From Flavobacterium pokkalii (GTDB lineage Bacteria; Bacteroidota; Bacteroidia; Flavobacteriales; Flavobacteriaceae): DNA of 64,000 nucleotides. Under the pieces are notes generated by a model. The model worked only from the letters and a program-made list of their open reading frames with translations. It did not search any database and had not been told where the DNA came from. The position numbers were made by a program, and so were the translations under genes. Numbering within the stretch: the stretch's first letter is position 1; every line of letters starts with the position of its first letter. Shown in pieces: positions 57,173-64,000 of this stretch. The stretch covers positions 186,001 to 250,000 of the forward strand of contig NZ_NASZ01000003.1 in the NCBI RefSeq assembly GCF_014596575.1, in the 5' to 3' direction.

Positions 57173-57929
57173 AATAGGCGATAAAGAACTGCAATCGCGT
57201 TTGTTTCTAGGAACAGGAAAATTTGGTTCGAATACTCAGATGGAAGAAGCCATACTGGCTTCCGAATCGGAATTGGTTACCGTTGCACTAAAACGTGTGG
57301 ATTTAGAAACCGATACCGATGCGATTTTATCACATTTAAAACATCCTAAAATCAATTTATTACCCAATACTTCAGGTGCCCGAAATGCCAAAGAAGCGGT
57401 TTTTGCAGCTCAATTAGCCAGAGAAGCTTTAGAAACGAATTGGTTAAAACTGGAAATTCATCCCGACCCAAGATATTTACTTCCTGATCCGATTGAAACT
57501 TTAAAAGCCACTGAGGAATTAGCGAAATTAGGCTTCATTGTTTTGCCATACATACATGCCGACCCTGTTTTGTGTAAACGTTTGGAAGATGCCGGAACCG
57601 CAGCAGTAATGCCTTTAGGTTCGCCAATTGGAAGCAACAAAGGCTTAAAAACTATTGATTTTCTGGAAATTATTATCGAACAATCTAAAGTTCCTGTGAT
57701 TATTGATGCCGGAATTGGCGCTCCGTCTGATGCGGCTAAAGCAATGGAAATAGGTGCCGATGCGGTTTTAGTAAACACTGCAATTGCCGTAGCCGGAAAT
57801 CCAAAAATGATGGCAGAAGCTTTTAAAGAAGCCGTTATTGCAGGAAGAAAAGCATTTGAAGCCAAACTGGGACAACAATTCAATCAGGCGATGGCTTCGA
57901 GTCCGTTGACGGCATTTTTATACGAATAA
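57153..57929 (+). CDS. thiG: Thiazole synthase ThiG
   Basis: Makes the thiazole ring from deoxyxylulose phosphate, dehydroglycine and ThiS-thiocarboxylate. The 258 residues show [25 protein letters not shown] (LPNT motif), [29 protein letters not shown] and [20 protein letters not shown]. It overlaps the end of thiE and is followed by a repeat-rich gap before thiH. Confidence 0.97.
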   Translation: MSQSLFKIGDKELQSRLFLGTGKFGSNTQMEEAILASESELVTVALKRVDLETDTDAILSHLKHPKINLLPNTSGARNAKEAVFAAQLAREALETNWLKLEIHPDPRYLLPDPIETLKATEELAKLGFIVLPYIHADPVLCKRLEDAGTAAVMPLGSPIGSNKGLKTIDFLEIIIEQSKVPVIIDAGIGAPSDAAKAMEIGADAVLVNTAIAVAGNPKMMAEAFKEAVIAGRKAFEAKLGQQFNQAMASSPLTAFLYE

Positions 57930-57932
57930 TTA

Positions 57933-58045
57933 TTTAACCGCAAAGTACACTAAGACTTACGCTAAGTTCGCTTAGCTAAGTTTATTAATAAGTTTTCAAA
58001 GCTTTGTGAACTTTGCGAAAAAACCTTGTGGACTTTGCGGTTAAA
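57933..58045. repeat. CGCAAAG-type snap-back repeat between thiG and thiH
   Basis: The left arm from TTTAACCGCAAAGT (57933 onward) is the near-complement of the right arm, which ends GACTTTGCGGTTAAA (58031-58045); arms are about 43 bases with mismatches. The right arm recurs alone at 60046-60083. Confidence 0.8.
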
Positions 58046-58088
58046 AAATCGCAAAAAACTACTTCTTCACAGTATAAACCAAAATCAA

Positions 58089-59204
58089 ATGACAACATTT
58101 AAATCCGTTTTTGAAAAATATAATTGGGAAGATATTCAAACCAAAATTTACTCTACTACAGTTAAACAAGTTGAGCAATCCTTAGCCAAATCCAAAAGAA
58201 ATCTGGATGATTTCTTAGCCCTGATTTCTCCGGCGGCGCAACCTTATTTGGAACTGATGGCCCAAAAATGCCATGAATTAACCAAAAAACGTTTTGGAAA
58301 AACTATCCAAATGTATGCGCCTTTGTATTTGAGTAACGAATGCCAAAACATTTGCACCTATTGTGGTTTTAGTCTGGATAACAAAATCAAACGAAAAACT
58401 TTAACTGATTCGGAAATCAAACAGGAAGTTCAAGCCTTAAAAAATATGGGATTCAACCATGTTTTATTGGTAACGGGCGAAGCCAATTATACCGTAAATA
58501 TCAATTATTTTCTGAATGCAATCGAACAAATCAGAAAGGATTTTTCTATTATTTCGGTCGAGGTACAGCCTCTTTCCCAGGAAGAATACGAGCGTTTACA
58601 CCAAGCGGGGGTATATTCCGTTTTAGTTTATCAGGAAACTTACCATCAGGAAGTTTATAAAAAATACCATACCAAAGGCAAAAAATCCAATTTTGATTTC
58701 AGACTCGATACTCCTGACAGAATTGGAAAAGCTGGAATTCATAAAATTGGTTTGGGCGTTTTACTAGGTTTGGAAGACTGGAGAGCCGACAGTTTTTTTA
58801 ATGCTTTGCATTTGGATTATTTGCAAAAAACCTATTGGCAAACCAAATATTCTGTTTCTTTTCCACGATTGCGCCCAGCAGAAGGGATTATCGAGCCCAA
58901 TTTTATTATGGATGATAAAGATTTAACCCAGCTCATTTGCGCTTATCGTCTGTGGAATGAAGATTTGGAAATTTCGATTTCAACCCGTGAAAATGAAAAA
59001 TTCCGCAACAACATTATCTCAATTGGAACCACCAGTATGAGTGCGGGTTCCAAAACCAATCCGGGCGGTTATGTGGTGGATCCGCAATCTTTGGAACAAT
59101 TTGAAATCAGCGATGAACGTTCGGTAGCTGAAATTGCAAACATAATTACCCAAAAGGGATATGAACCGGTTTGGAAAGATTGGGATAAAAATTTTAGATT
59201 TTAG
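58089..59204 (+). CDS. thiH: 2-iminoacetate synthase ThiH
   Basis: Radical-SAM tyrosine lyase that supplies dehydroglycine for the thiazole ring. ATG at 58089 (MTTFKSVFEKYNWED) gives 371 residues; the earlier ATG at 58026 lies within the repeat and is rejected. The cluster motif CQNICTYCGFS starts near residue 86. The last residues (NFRF and stop) are encoded by a TTTTAGATTTTAG repeat, and its stop codon is part of that repeat. It uses the oxygen-sensitive ThiH route rather than ThiO. Confidence 0.96.
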   Translation: MTTFKSVFEKYNWEDIQTKIYSTTVKQVEQSLAKSKRNLDDFLALISPAAQPYLELMAQKCHELTKKRFGKTIQMYAPLYLSNECQNICTYCGFSLDNKIKRKTLTDSEIKQEVQALKNMGFNHVLLVTGEANYTVNINYFLNAIEQIRKDFSIISVEVQPLSQEEYERLHQAGVYSVLVYQETYHQEVYKKYHTKGKKSNFDFRLDTPDRIGKAGIHKIGLGVLLGLEDWRADSFFNALHLDYLQKTYWQTKYSVSFPRLRPAEGIIEPNFIMDDKDLTQLICAYRLWNEDLEISISTRENEKFRNNIISIGTTSMSAGSKTNPGGYVVDPQSLEQFEISDERSVAEIANIITQKGYEPVWKDWDKNFRF

Positions 59205-59220
59205 ATTTCAGATTTCAGAT
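59187..59220. repeat. TTTTAGA/TTTCAGA word repeat across the thiH stop
   Basis: Repeated words TTTTAGATTTTAG and ATTTCAGATTTCAGA run through the last codons and stop of thiH up to the thiF start. The complement matches the repeat in the deacetylase gene (31475-31493) over 18 bases. Confidence 0.75.
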
Positions 59221-59223
59221 GTG

Positions 59224-59934
59224 ATGAGTATAGTACAAGATTTTTTAAGATACAACCGACAAGTTATTTTACCTGAAATTGGCGAAGAAGGCCAGCAAAA
59301 ACTCAAAAAAGCCAGAGTACTTGTCATTGGCGCTGGCGGTTTGGGCTGTCCTATTTTGCTATATTTAGCACCGGCAGGTGTGGGAACTATTGGGATTGTT
59401 GATTTTGACAAAATTGAAATTCACAATTTACACCGTCAAATTTTATATACCGAAGAACAAATAGGTTTATCGAAAGCTTTAACCGCCAAAGAAACGGTTG
59501 AAAAGCTGAATCCGTTAATTCAGGTTCAGGTTTTAGAAGAAAAACTAACCGCTGAAAATGCCAGCAGAATCATTGCCGATTTTGACATTGTGGTGGACGG
59601 TTCGGATAATTTCAACACACGTTATTTGGTCAATGATACATGTGTAGCATTCCATAAAACATTGGTTTATGGAAGTATTCTTGGTTTTGAAGGGCAAATT
59701 GCGGTTTTTAACCATCAGGGAAGTAAAAATTTGCGGGATTTATTTCCGGAACCACCAAATCCAAAAGATGTACCTAATTGCAGCTTAAACGGTGTTCTGG
59801 GAACATTACCGGGGATGATTGGGACAATGATGGCACACGAAACTTTAAAATTAATTATTGGTTTGCCGAGTTTAAAGAATGAATTGATTTTGTATAAAAC
59901 TTTGGATTGGAGTTTTACCAAGTTGAGCTTTTAA
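59224..59934 (+). CDS. thiF: ThiF/MoeB-family adenylyltransferase
   Basis: Activates ThiS by adenylation for sulfur transfer. ATG at 59224 gives 236 residues (an earlier start at 59161 is within the end of thiH). ATP site: VIGAGGLGCPILLYLAPAG (about 36-54), then DFDKIEIHNLHRQILY and DGSDNFNTRY. The catalytic-Cys segment reads PNCSLNGVLGTLPG. The zinc-binding CxxC pairs of longer relatives are not visible, and no rhodanese domain is attached. Last gene of the thi operon. Confidence 0.9.
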   Translation: MSIVQDFLRYNRQVILPEIGEEGQQKLKKARVLVIGAGGLGCPILLYLAPAGVGTIGIVDFDKIEIHNLHRQILYTEEQIGLSKALTAKETVEKLNPLIQVQVLEEKLTAENASRIIADFDIVVDGSDNFNTRYLVNDTCVAFHKTLVYGSILGFEGQIAVFNHQGSKNLRDLFPEPPNPKDVPNCSLNGVLGTLPGMIGTMMAHETLKLIIGLPSLKNELILYKTLDWSFTKLSF

Positions 59935-60045
59935 AAATGGAACACAGATAAAACGGATACAACAGATAAACACAGATTTTATTTTAATCTAAATGCTTTT
60001 TAGAAACACAGATTGCAAAATCTTGGAAATTCTGACACCTAATTT

Positions 60046-60083
60046 CTCTTTGCGAAAAAACTTTTGCCAACTTTGCGGTTAAA
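60046..60083. repeat. Solo arm of the CGCAAAG-type repeat overlapping the aat stop
   Basis: CTCTTTGCGAAAAAACTTTT (60046-60065) and the following bases through GCGGTTAAA match the right arm of the thiG-thiH repeat. The aat stop codon (60079-60081) is inside it. Confidence 0.75.
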
Positions 60084-60720
60084 TACGGTTTTGAAGTATT
60101 TGCATAAACTGTTCTCGCTCAATTTCGCGACAGCCTAAACTTTCCAAATGTTCATTATACACCTGACAATCGAGCAGTTTGTAATTCTCATTTTTTAATT
60201 TTTCTACCAAAGCAATAAAAGCGACTTTGGAAGCATTAGAAACCTTGGAGAACATACTTTCTCCACAAAAAATATGACCTAAATCAACTCCATATAATCC
60301 GCCTACAAGTTCATTATTTTGCCAAACCTCAACTGATTTAGCAATTCCTAATTCATGTAGTTTGCAATAAGCTTCAATCATATCATCAGTAATCCAGGTT
60401 CCGTTTTGACCTTCACGTTTTATTTTTTGGCAATTTGAAATTACCGCTCTAAAATTTTGATTGAATGTTACCGTAAATATTTTTCGATTCAGAATATTCC
60501 GCATGCTTTTAGAAATCACCAATTCGTCTAAAAACAAAACCATTCTGGGATTAGGCGACCACCAGGTAATGGGTTCGCCATCTTCAAACCAGGGGAAAAT
60601 TCCGCTTTGATAAGCCAGTTGCAATCGTTCGGGAGACAAGTCGCCACCAAGCCCAATAATTCCAGAGGAATGAGCTAAATGAACAGGTGGAAAGAATAAT
60701 TCTTCGGTTAAATAAAACAT
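60079..60720 (-). CDS. aat: Leucyl/phenylalanyl-tRNA-protein transferase
   Basis: Adds Leu or Phe to the N-terminus of proteins as an N-degron for ClpS/ClpAP. The 213 residues match the family: GLGGDLSPERLQLAYQSGIF (25-44), FPWFEDGEPITWWSPNPR and GLYGVDLGHIFCGESMFS. The gene is a single copy of normal length, convergent with the thi operon. Its stop lies inside a dispersed repeat. Confidence 0.96.
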   Translation of the reverse strand: MFYLTEELFFPPVHLAHSSGIIGLGGDLSPERLQLAYQSGIFPWFEDGEPITWWSPNPRMVLFLDELVISKSMRNILNRKIFTVTFNQNFRAVISNCQKIKREGQNGTWITDDMIEAYCKLHELGIAKSVEVWQNNELVGGLYGVDLGHIFCGESMFSKVSNASKVAFIALVEKLKNENYKLLDCQVYNEHLESLGCREIEREQFMQILQNRI

Positions 60721-60782
60721 AACTCAATGGCAATGACAATGGCAAAAATCAATAACAATAAAAAAAATCCCAATTAAAAAAG

Positions 60783-60829
60783 AAATTCCAAATTCCAATT
60801 AATAAATATCTAATTGGAATTTGGAATTT
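60783..60829. repeat. Perfect 19-bp inverted repeat between the DUF3127 gene and aat
   Basis: AAATTCCAAATTCCAATTA (60783-60801), loop of nine bases, TAATTGGAATTTGGAATTT (60811-60829), with a T-rich tail on the minus strand. It may terminate the DUF3127 gene. The word AAATTCCAA is the same as in the rpsB-tsf repeat. Confidence 0.85.
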
Positions 60830-60849
60830 AAAAATTTCGAATTTAATTC

Positions 60850-61227
60850 TTAGAACGGTAAATCGTCCGGTTCATCTTCATTTAAATTAGTAGCGGGAGC
60901 AAATGCCTGAGCTGCCGGCATTGGAGGTGGCATTTGAGCAGCAGGTGCTTCAGTAGCCAGTCTTTCAATTCTCCATCCCTGGATACTGTTAAAATATCTG
61001 GTTTCTCCTTGCGGATTAACCCATTCTCTACCTCTTAAATTGATAGAAACTTTAACTGCTTCACCAATATTATAATTGCTTAATAAATCGCATTTATCTT
61101 GTGTAAATTCAATCAATATGTGTTGAGGATATTGTTCCTCTGTAGTTACAACTACTTCTCTCTTTCTAAATGACGCACTTACCTGTTGCTCCGGATTGAC
61201 AACTTTAATTTTCCCTGTAACTTCCAT
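60850..61227 (-). CDS. DUF3127 domain-containing protein
   Basis: A 125-residue protein. The N-terminal OB-like domain (about 1-85) includes MEVTGKIKVVNPEQQVSASF and VKVSINLRGREWVN; the C-terminal tail (about 90-125) is Ala/Pro-rich and ends acidic (LNEDEPDDLPF). That DDLPF tail resembles the acidic tip of SSB proteins, so a role in single-stranded DNA binding is a guess. Family function unknown. Alone, divergent from the histidine kinase. Confidence 0.85.
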   Translation of the reverse strand: MEVTGKIKVVNPEQQVSASFRKREVVVTTEEQYPQHILIEFTQDKCDLLSNYNIGEAVKVSINLRGREWVNPQGETRYFNSIQGWRIERLATEAPAAQMPPPMPAAQAFAPATNLNEDEPDDLPF

Positions 61228-61556
61228 CTTCGTTATTTTAACTGTTAAATAATATTATTTTTCAAAAGTATTCCTAAACCGGAAAACAACTTTTTTCTTT
61301 CAAATTTTTATTTCCTCAAAATCAAAGGAATGCAAAACTCTTCCGGAAAAACATTTGATTTACAAATATAACAACTTCTTCTGTGTGATAATAATGTTTG
61401 TTTTACTATTTCGATGATAGTTTTTAACAACTTGCTTAACAAATTCTTTTTTCTAAGAATGATTGGGCTTTTGAGGCGAACTATCCTCAAAATTGTAAGC
61501 TAAACTAAAACAACAACAGGGATATTTCGTTATATTTATAGCTCAAAATATCATTT
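61228..61556. other. Divergent gap between the DUF3127 gene and the histidine kinase gene
   Basis: No gene. The minus strand carries TACTTTTG (61270-61263), a good -7 box about 36 bases ahead of the DUF3127 ATG, with a TTG at 61289-61287; spacer of 16 bases is short. A second -7-like TATATTTG is at 61370-61363. TTTTGAGG (61469-61476) pairs with CCTCAAAA (61485-61492). Nothing else of note. Confidence 0.5.
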
Positions 61557-62705
61557 ATGCAATTTTCTGATAAAAGAAGTACCGGAAGGTGGATTCTTAT
61601 ATTCGCTTCATTTCTTATTATTTCCTTAATCCTTTGGAACACTTATACTTTTTTTCAGATTTTTAAAAATGAAGAACGTTTAAAGATGAATCTTTTGGCA
61701 AAAGCCCAAAAAACACTCATCAATGCCGATGAAAATACCGATGTAGAACTTCCGTTGCAAATTTTCAACAACAACACTTCTATTCCGGTGATTCTTACCG
61801 AAAACGACAGCATTATTAACACCCTCAACATCGACGAACATATTGTAAAAGACAAGGAAAAAGCCAGGGCTTTTTTAGCCGGATTAAAAAGAGAAAACGA
61901 GCCGATTATTATTGAATATGCGCCTAATAAATTCCAAAAATGGTACTATGGCAACTCGGCTTTACTCAATAAATTGAAATATTATCCTATTGCTCTGCTT
62001 TTGATTATTTTCCTGTTCTCGGCATTGATTTATTATTTTTACCGCAGTACCAAAATTGCCACTCAAAACAAACTTTGGGCGGGAATGGCTAAGGAAACCG
62101 CACATCAAATAGGCACACCGCTTTCTTCCTTAATTGGCTGGGTAGAAATTTTAAAAACCGAAAACATTGATGAAACCACCACTTCAGAAATTGAAAAAGA
62201 CATCAATCGTTTGCAAACCATTACCGAGCGTTTTTCAAAAATTGGATCGGAACCGGTTTTAGAAAAAGTCGATATTATCGAAAGCACGCTTCAAACTTAC
62301 AACTATTTGCAATCGCGATTTTCCAAACAAATTGAATTTTCATTTGAAAGTCCAAAATCAAATATTTACACCTTACTCAACCCTACTTTGCACAGCTGGA
62401 CGATAGAAAACCTCATCAAAAATGCTATCGATGCCATGAAAGGAAAAGGCAAAATAGCTGTCAGCATTCAGGAGGATTCAGAAACCGTAAAAATCAACGT
62501 TTCTGACACCGGAATCGGAATTCCTAAAAACCAATTCAACACCATTTTTGAACCCGGTTTCACCACCAAAAAAAGAGGTTGGGGGCTTGGACTTTCGTTA
62601 ACCAAACGCATTGTAAAAGAATACCACAAAGGCAATATTAAAGTGCTGCATTCGGAACTGGGAAAAGGAACTACAATGCAAATCAGTTTCAAAAAACTAG
62701 TTTAA
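61557..62705 (+). CDS. Membrane sensor histidine kinase, orphan
   Basis: A 382-residue kinase. There are two membrane helices (about 11-32 and 141-160) around a short outer domain. The dimerisation box contains AKETAHQIGTPLSSLIGW with the phospho-accepting His in TAHQIGTP. Then come N-box NLIKNAIDAMKG and G-boxes DTGIGIPKNQF and GWGLGLSLTKRIV. HAMP and PAS domains are not seen. No response regulator is next to it, so its partner is elsewhere. It converges on the transglutaminase-like gene. The signal is unknown. Confidence 0.93.
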   Translation: MQFSDKRSTGRWILIFASFLIISLILWNTYTFFQIFKNEERLKMNLLAKAQKTLINADENTDVELPLQIFNNNTSIPVILTENDSIINTLNIDEHIVKDKEKARAFLAGLKRENEPIIIEYAPNKFQKWYYGNSALLNKLKYYPIALLLIIFLFSALIYYFYRSTKIATQNKLWAGMAKETAHQIGTPLSSLIGWVEILKTENIDETTTSEIEKDINRLQTITERFSKIGSEPVLEKVDIIESTLQTYNYLQSRFSKQIEFSFESPKSNIYTLLNPTLHSWTIENLIKNAIDAMKGKGKIAVSIQEDSETVKINVSDTGIGIPKNQFNTIFEPGFTTKKRGWGLGLSLTKRIVKEYHKGNIKVLHSELGKGTTMQISFKKLV

Positions 62706-62730
62706 ATAAGCTTTTTTATTTTAAAACATT

Positions 62731-63903
62731 TTAGTTCAATGGTATTCCAAACCAAGACACTCTCGAGAACATTGTCTTTCGCATCAATTTAGACTTACTC
62801 AAATACTCCTTTACAAAGGATGCATGTTCGTCTGCTAAAATCAAGTTTTGAGCAATACTATTTTTTATTGAATTTACATTAGCAGTGTTATCACTACCCA
62901 CCATAACCAATTTAAAAACATCATTTTGACATTTTAACAATTTCTCTCTCGGAGTCTGAATCATTTGACTAATTTTCTCATCAGAGAAAGTGGGTTTAAA
63001 TTTTTTATTCCTGTACATTATAAAGTCATTTAATAGTAATACCGCCTCATTAAGTTCAGCTACAATGCTATTAATTTTCTCTACATTGGTATTTTGCATT
63101 GCAGTACTCCACTGACTCTTCTTAACATTATATGATTCTAAAATCATAGCATTTTTTATCCCATTTTTTTCAATTCTTTCAGCCGTTTCAAATAACTGAT
63201 CATTTTCTGATTTTTTTAAATAAAGTTCTATCTCCTTCTCAAAATCAAAATATTTTTTTGTCTTATCTAATTGAATTTTACCTGCATAAAATTCTTCATT
63301 AGTAATAGGATAGTTCAAAAATTGCCATAAATAATCAAACGGCATATGTGAGGCAATTATTTTGGAAGGCTCCGCTTTAAAATAAGTATTGTTTAACTTC
63401 TTTACAAATTTTCCATTAGTTACACCTCCGGCGCCCCAAGTAGGATCAAACACAAACCACTTATTTTCAATTTGAGCCGCACACCAGGCATGAGATAAAT
63501 TAGCTACCTTTCCATTCTGTTTGGTATAACCCTGAATTATTTGGCATTTAATTCCAATTTTATTTGAAATATCATTGAAAACTTCGGCATAGTGAATACA
63601 AACTCCTTTCTTAGTTTTTAAAGTATTTTCTATTTTCTCCTGAGAAGATTGTAATTGATTTGGCTCAAACATATTGGGCACATCATAAGAAATATTAGTA
63701 GCCGTCCAATAAAAAACCGCCCGAATTTTTTCGGTATCTGTTTTAAAACTATCCGATATAAATTTTGCGATTCCGGTTGTTGAAGAACTCAACTCAACGG
63801 GGATTCTAGAAATTTTATTATCAATATCAGTATACCCCGTTTTTGTTTGCCCAACACTTAAAACAGATAAGAACAGGAATATAAAAGGAACAAATTTTCT
63901 CAT
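62731..63903 (-). CDS. Secreted transglutaminase-like protein
   Basis: A 390-residue protein with signal peptide (about 1-18, ending VGQ). A transglutaminase-type cysteine-protease fold covers about 50-165: KGVCIHYAEVFNDISNKIG has the Cys, SHAWCAAQIENKWFVFDPTW has the His and Asp. The rest is helical and not recognised. Members of this superfamily in Bacteroidetes are secreted, but substrates are not known. It stands alone between a convergent histidine kinase gene and an upstream terminator. Confidence 0.85.
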   Translation of the reverse strand: MRKFVPFIFLFLSVLSVGQTKTGYTDIDNKISRIPVELSSSTTGIAKFISDSFKTDTEKIRAVFYWTATNISYDVPNMFEPNQLQSSQEKIENTLKTKKGVCIHYAEVFNDISNKIGIKCQIIQGYTKQNGKVANLSHAWCAAQIENKWFVFDPTWGAGGVTNGKFVKKLNNTYFKAEPSKIIASHMPFDYLWQFLNYPITNEEFYAGKIQLDKTKKYFDFEKEIELYLKKSENDQLFETAERIEKNGIKNAMILESYNVKKSQWSTAMQNTNVEKINSIVAELNEAVLLLNDFIMYRNKKFKPTFSDEKISQMIQTPREKLLKCQNDVFKLVMVGSDNTANVNSIKNSIAQNLILADEHASFVKEYLSKSKLMRKTMFSRVSWFGIPLN

Positions 63904-63922
63904 ATTGGTTCAGTTTTTATAT

Positions 63923-63952
63923 AAAAAAACACGAACAAATTCGTGCTTCTTT
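63923..63952 (-). terminator. Terminator of the gene entering from the right edge
   Basis: CACGAA (63930-63935), loop CAAA, TTCGTG (63940-63945); on the minus strand this is followed by a T run. It lies 18 bases past the stop of the partial gene. Confidence 0.8.
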
Positions 63953-63969
63953 TTATACTATTGAATAGA

Positions 63970-64000
63970 TTAAAGATTCGCTCTGATTTCCTGAGCTAAA
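63970..64000 (-). CDS. C-terminal end of an unidentified gene (cut by window edge)
   Basis: The minus strand reads ...LAQEIRANL and a stop (TAA at 63972-63970), followed at 18 bases by a terminator. Only about ten codons are in the window, so no product can be named. The terminator and spacing make a real gene likely. Confidence 0.4.
   Translation of the reverse strand, partial: LAQEIRANL

Overview
The window is a piece of an AT-rich chromosome from a member of the Flavobacteriaceae, most likely Flavobacterium. Supporting signs are a type IX secretion/gliding gene (sprA), an alternative complex III operon feeding a caa3/aa3-type oxidase, the rimP-nusA-infB and rplM-rpsI-rpsB-tsf blocks, and the Bacteroidetes promoter box TAnnTTTG in front of several transcription units. 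The genus is an inference; no rRNA gene is present.

Layout. 1-8151 (minus strand): sprA (cut by the left edge), ruvA, maeB, a CBS-pair protein, queG and ruvB. 8250-19554 (minus strand): a respiratory operon running actA-B-C-D-E-F then oxidase subunits II and I, so that quinol:cytochrome c oxidoreductase and its partner oxidase are co-transcribed. 19773-21509: a SPOR protein, a REP-like remnant and an orphan ankyrin protein. 21703-26381 (minus strand): rimP-nusA-infB, with a hairpin plus U-run in the leader. 26561-33995: a universal stress protein, tRNA-Gln, a DUF2723 membrane protein, a polysaccharide deacetylase, a cysteine-less thioredoxin-like protein, a membrane phosphoesterase and a small protein resembling one helix of oxidase subunit I. 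34552-40139: polA, a KAP-type P-loop NTPase and a LacI-type regulator. 40488-43359: ribosomal proteins L13, S9, S2 and EF-Ts. 43409-50728: a LacI regulator divergent from a TonB-dependent receptor, an SLC45/SUT-like sugar transporter, a GH100-like hydrolase and a PfkB kinase, read here as a sucrose uptake and cleavage locus with two tandem palindromic operators. 50878-52736: a queuosine precursor transporter, a small lipoprotein and tag. 52816-59934: a TPP riboswitch and thiS-C-(TenI-like)-D-E-G-H-F. 60079-64000: aat, a DUF3127 protein, an orphan histidine kinase, a transglutaminase-like protein and the last codons of another gene.

The most interesting non-gene signals are RNA-level. (1) A terminator-like hairpin lies just ahead of rimP in the nusA operon. 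(2) A hairpin buries the thiS start codon behind the TPP riboswitch. (3) A candidate leader stem precedes rpsB. (4) Long snap-back repeats, each built from a different short word, sit in many within-operon gaps (rpsB-tsf, receptor-transporter, thiS-thiC, thiC-TenI, thiG-thiH, beside aat, before queG). Related words have also run into coding sequence (the deacetylase, the end of thiH, the stop of aat, the missing start of queG).

All functional names rest on motif reading from memory. No database search was run.
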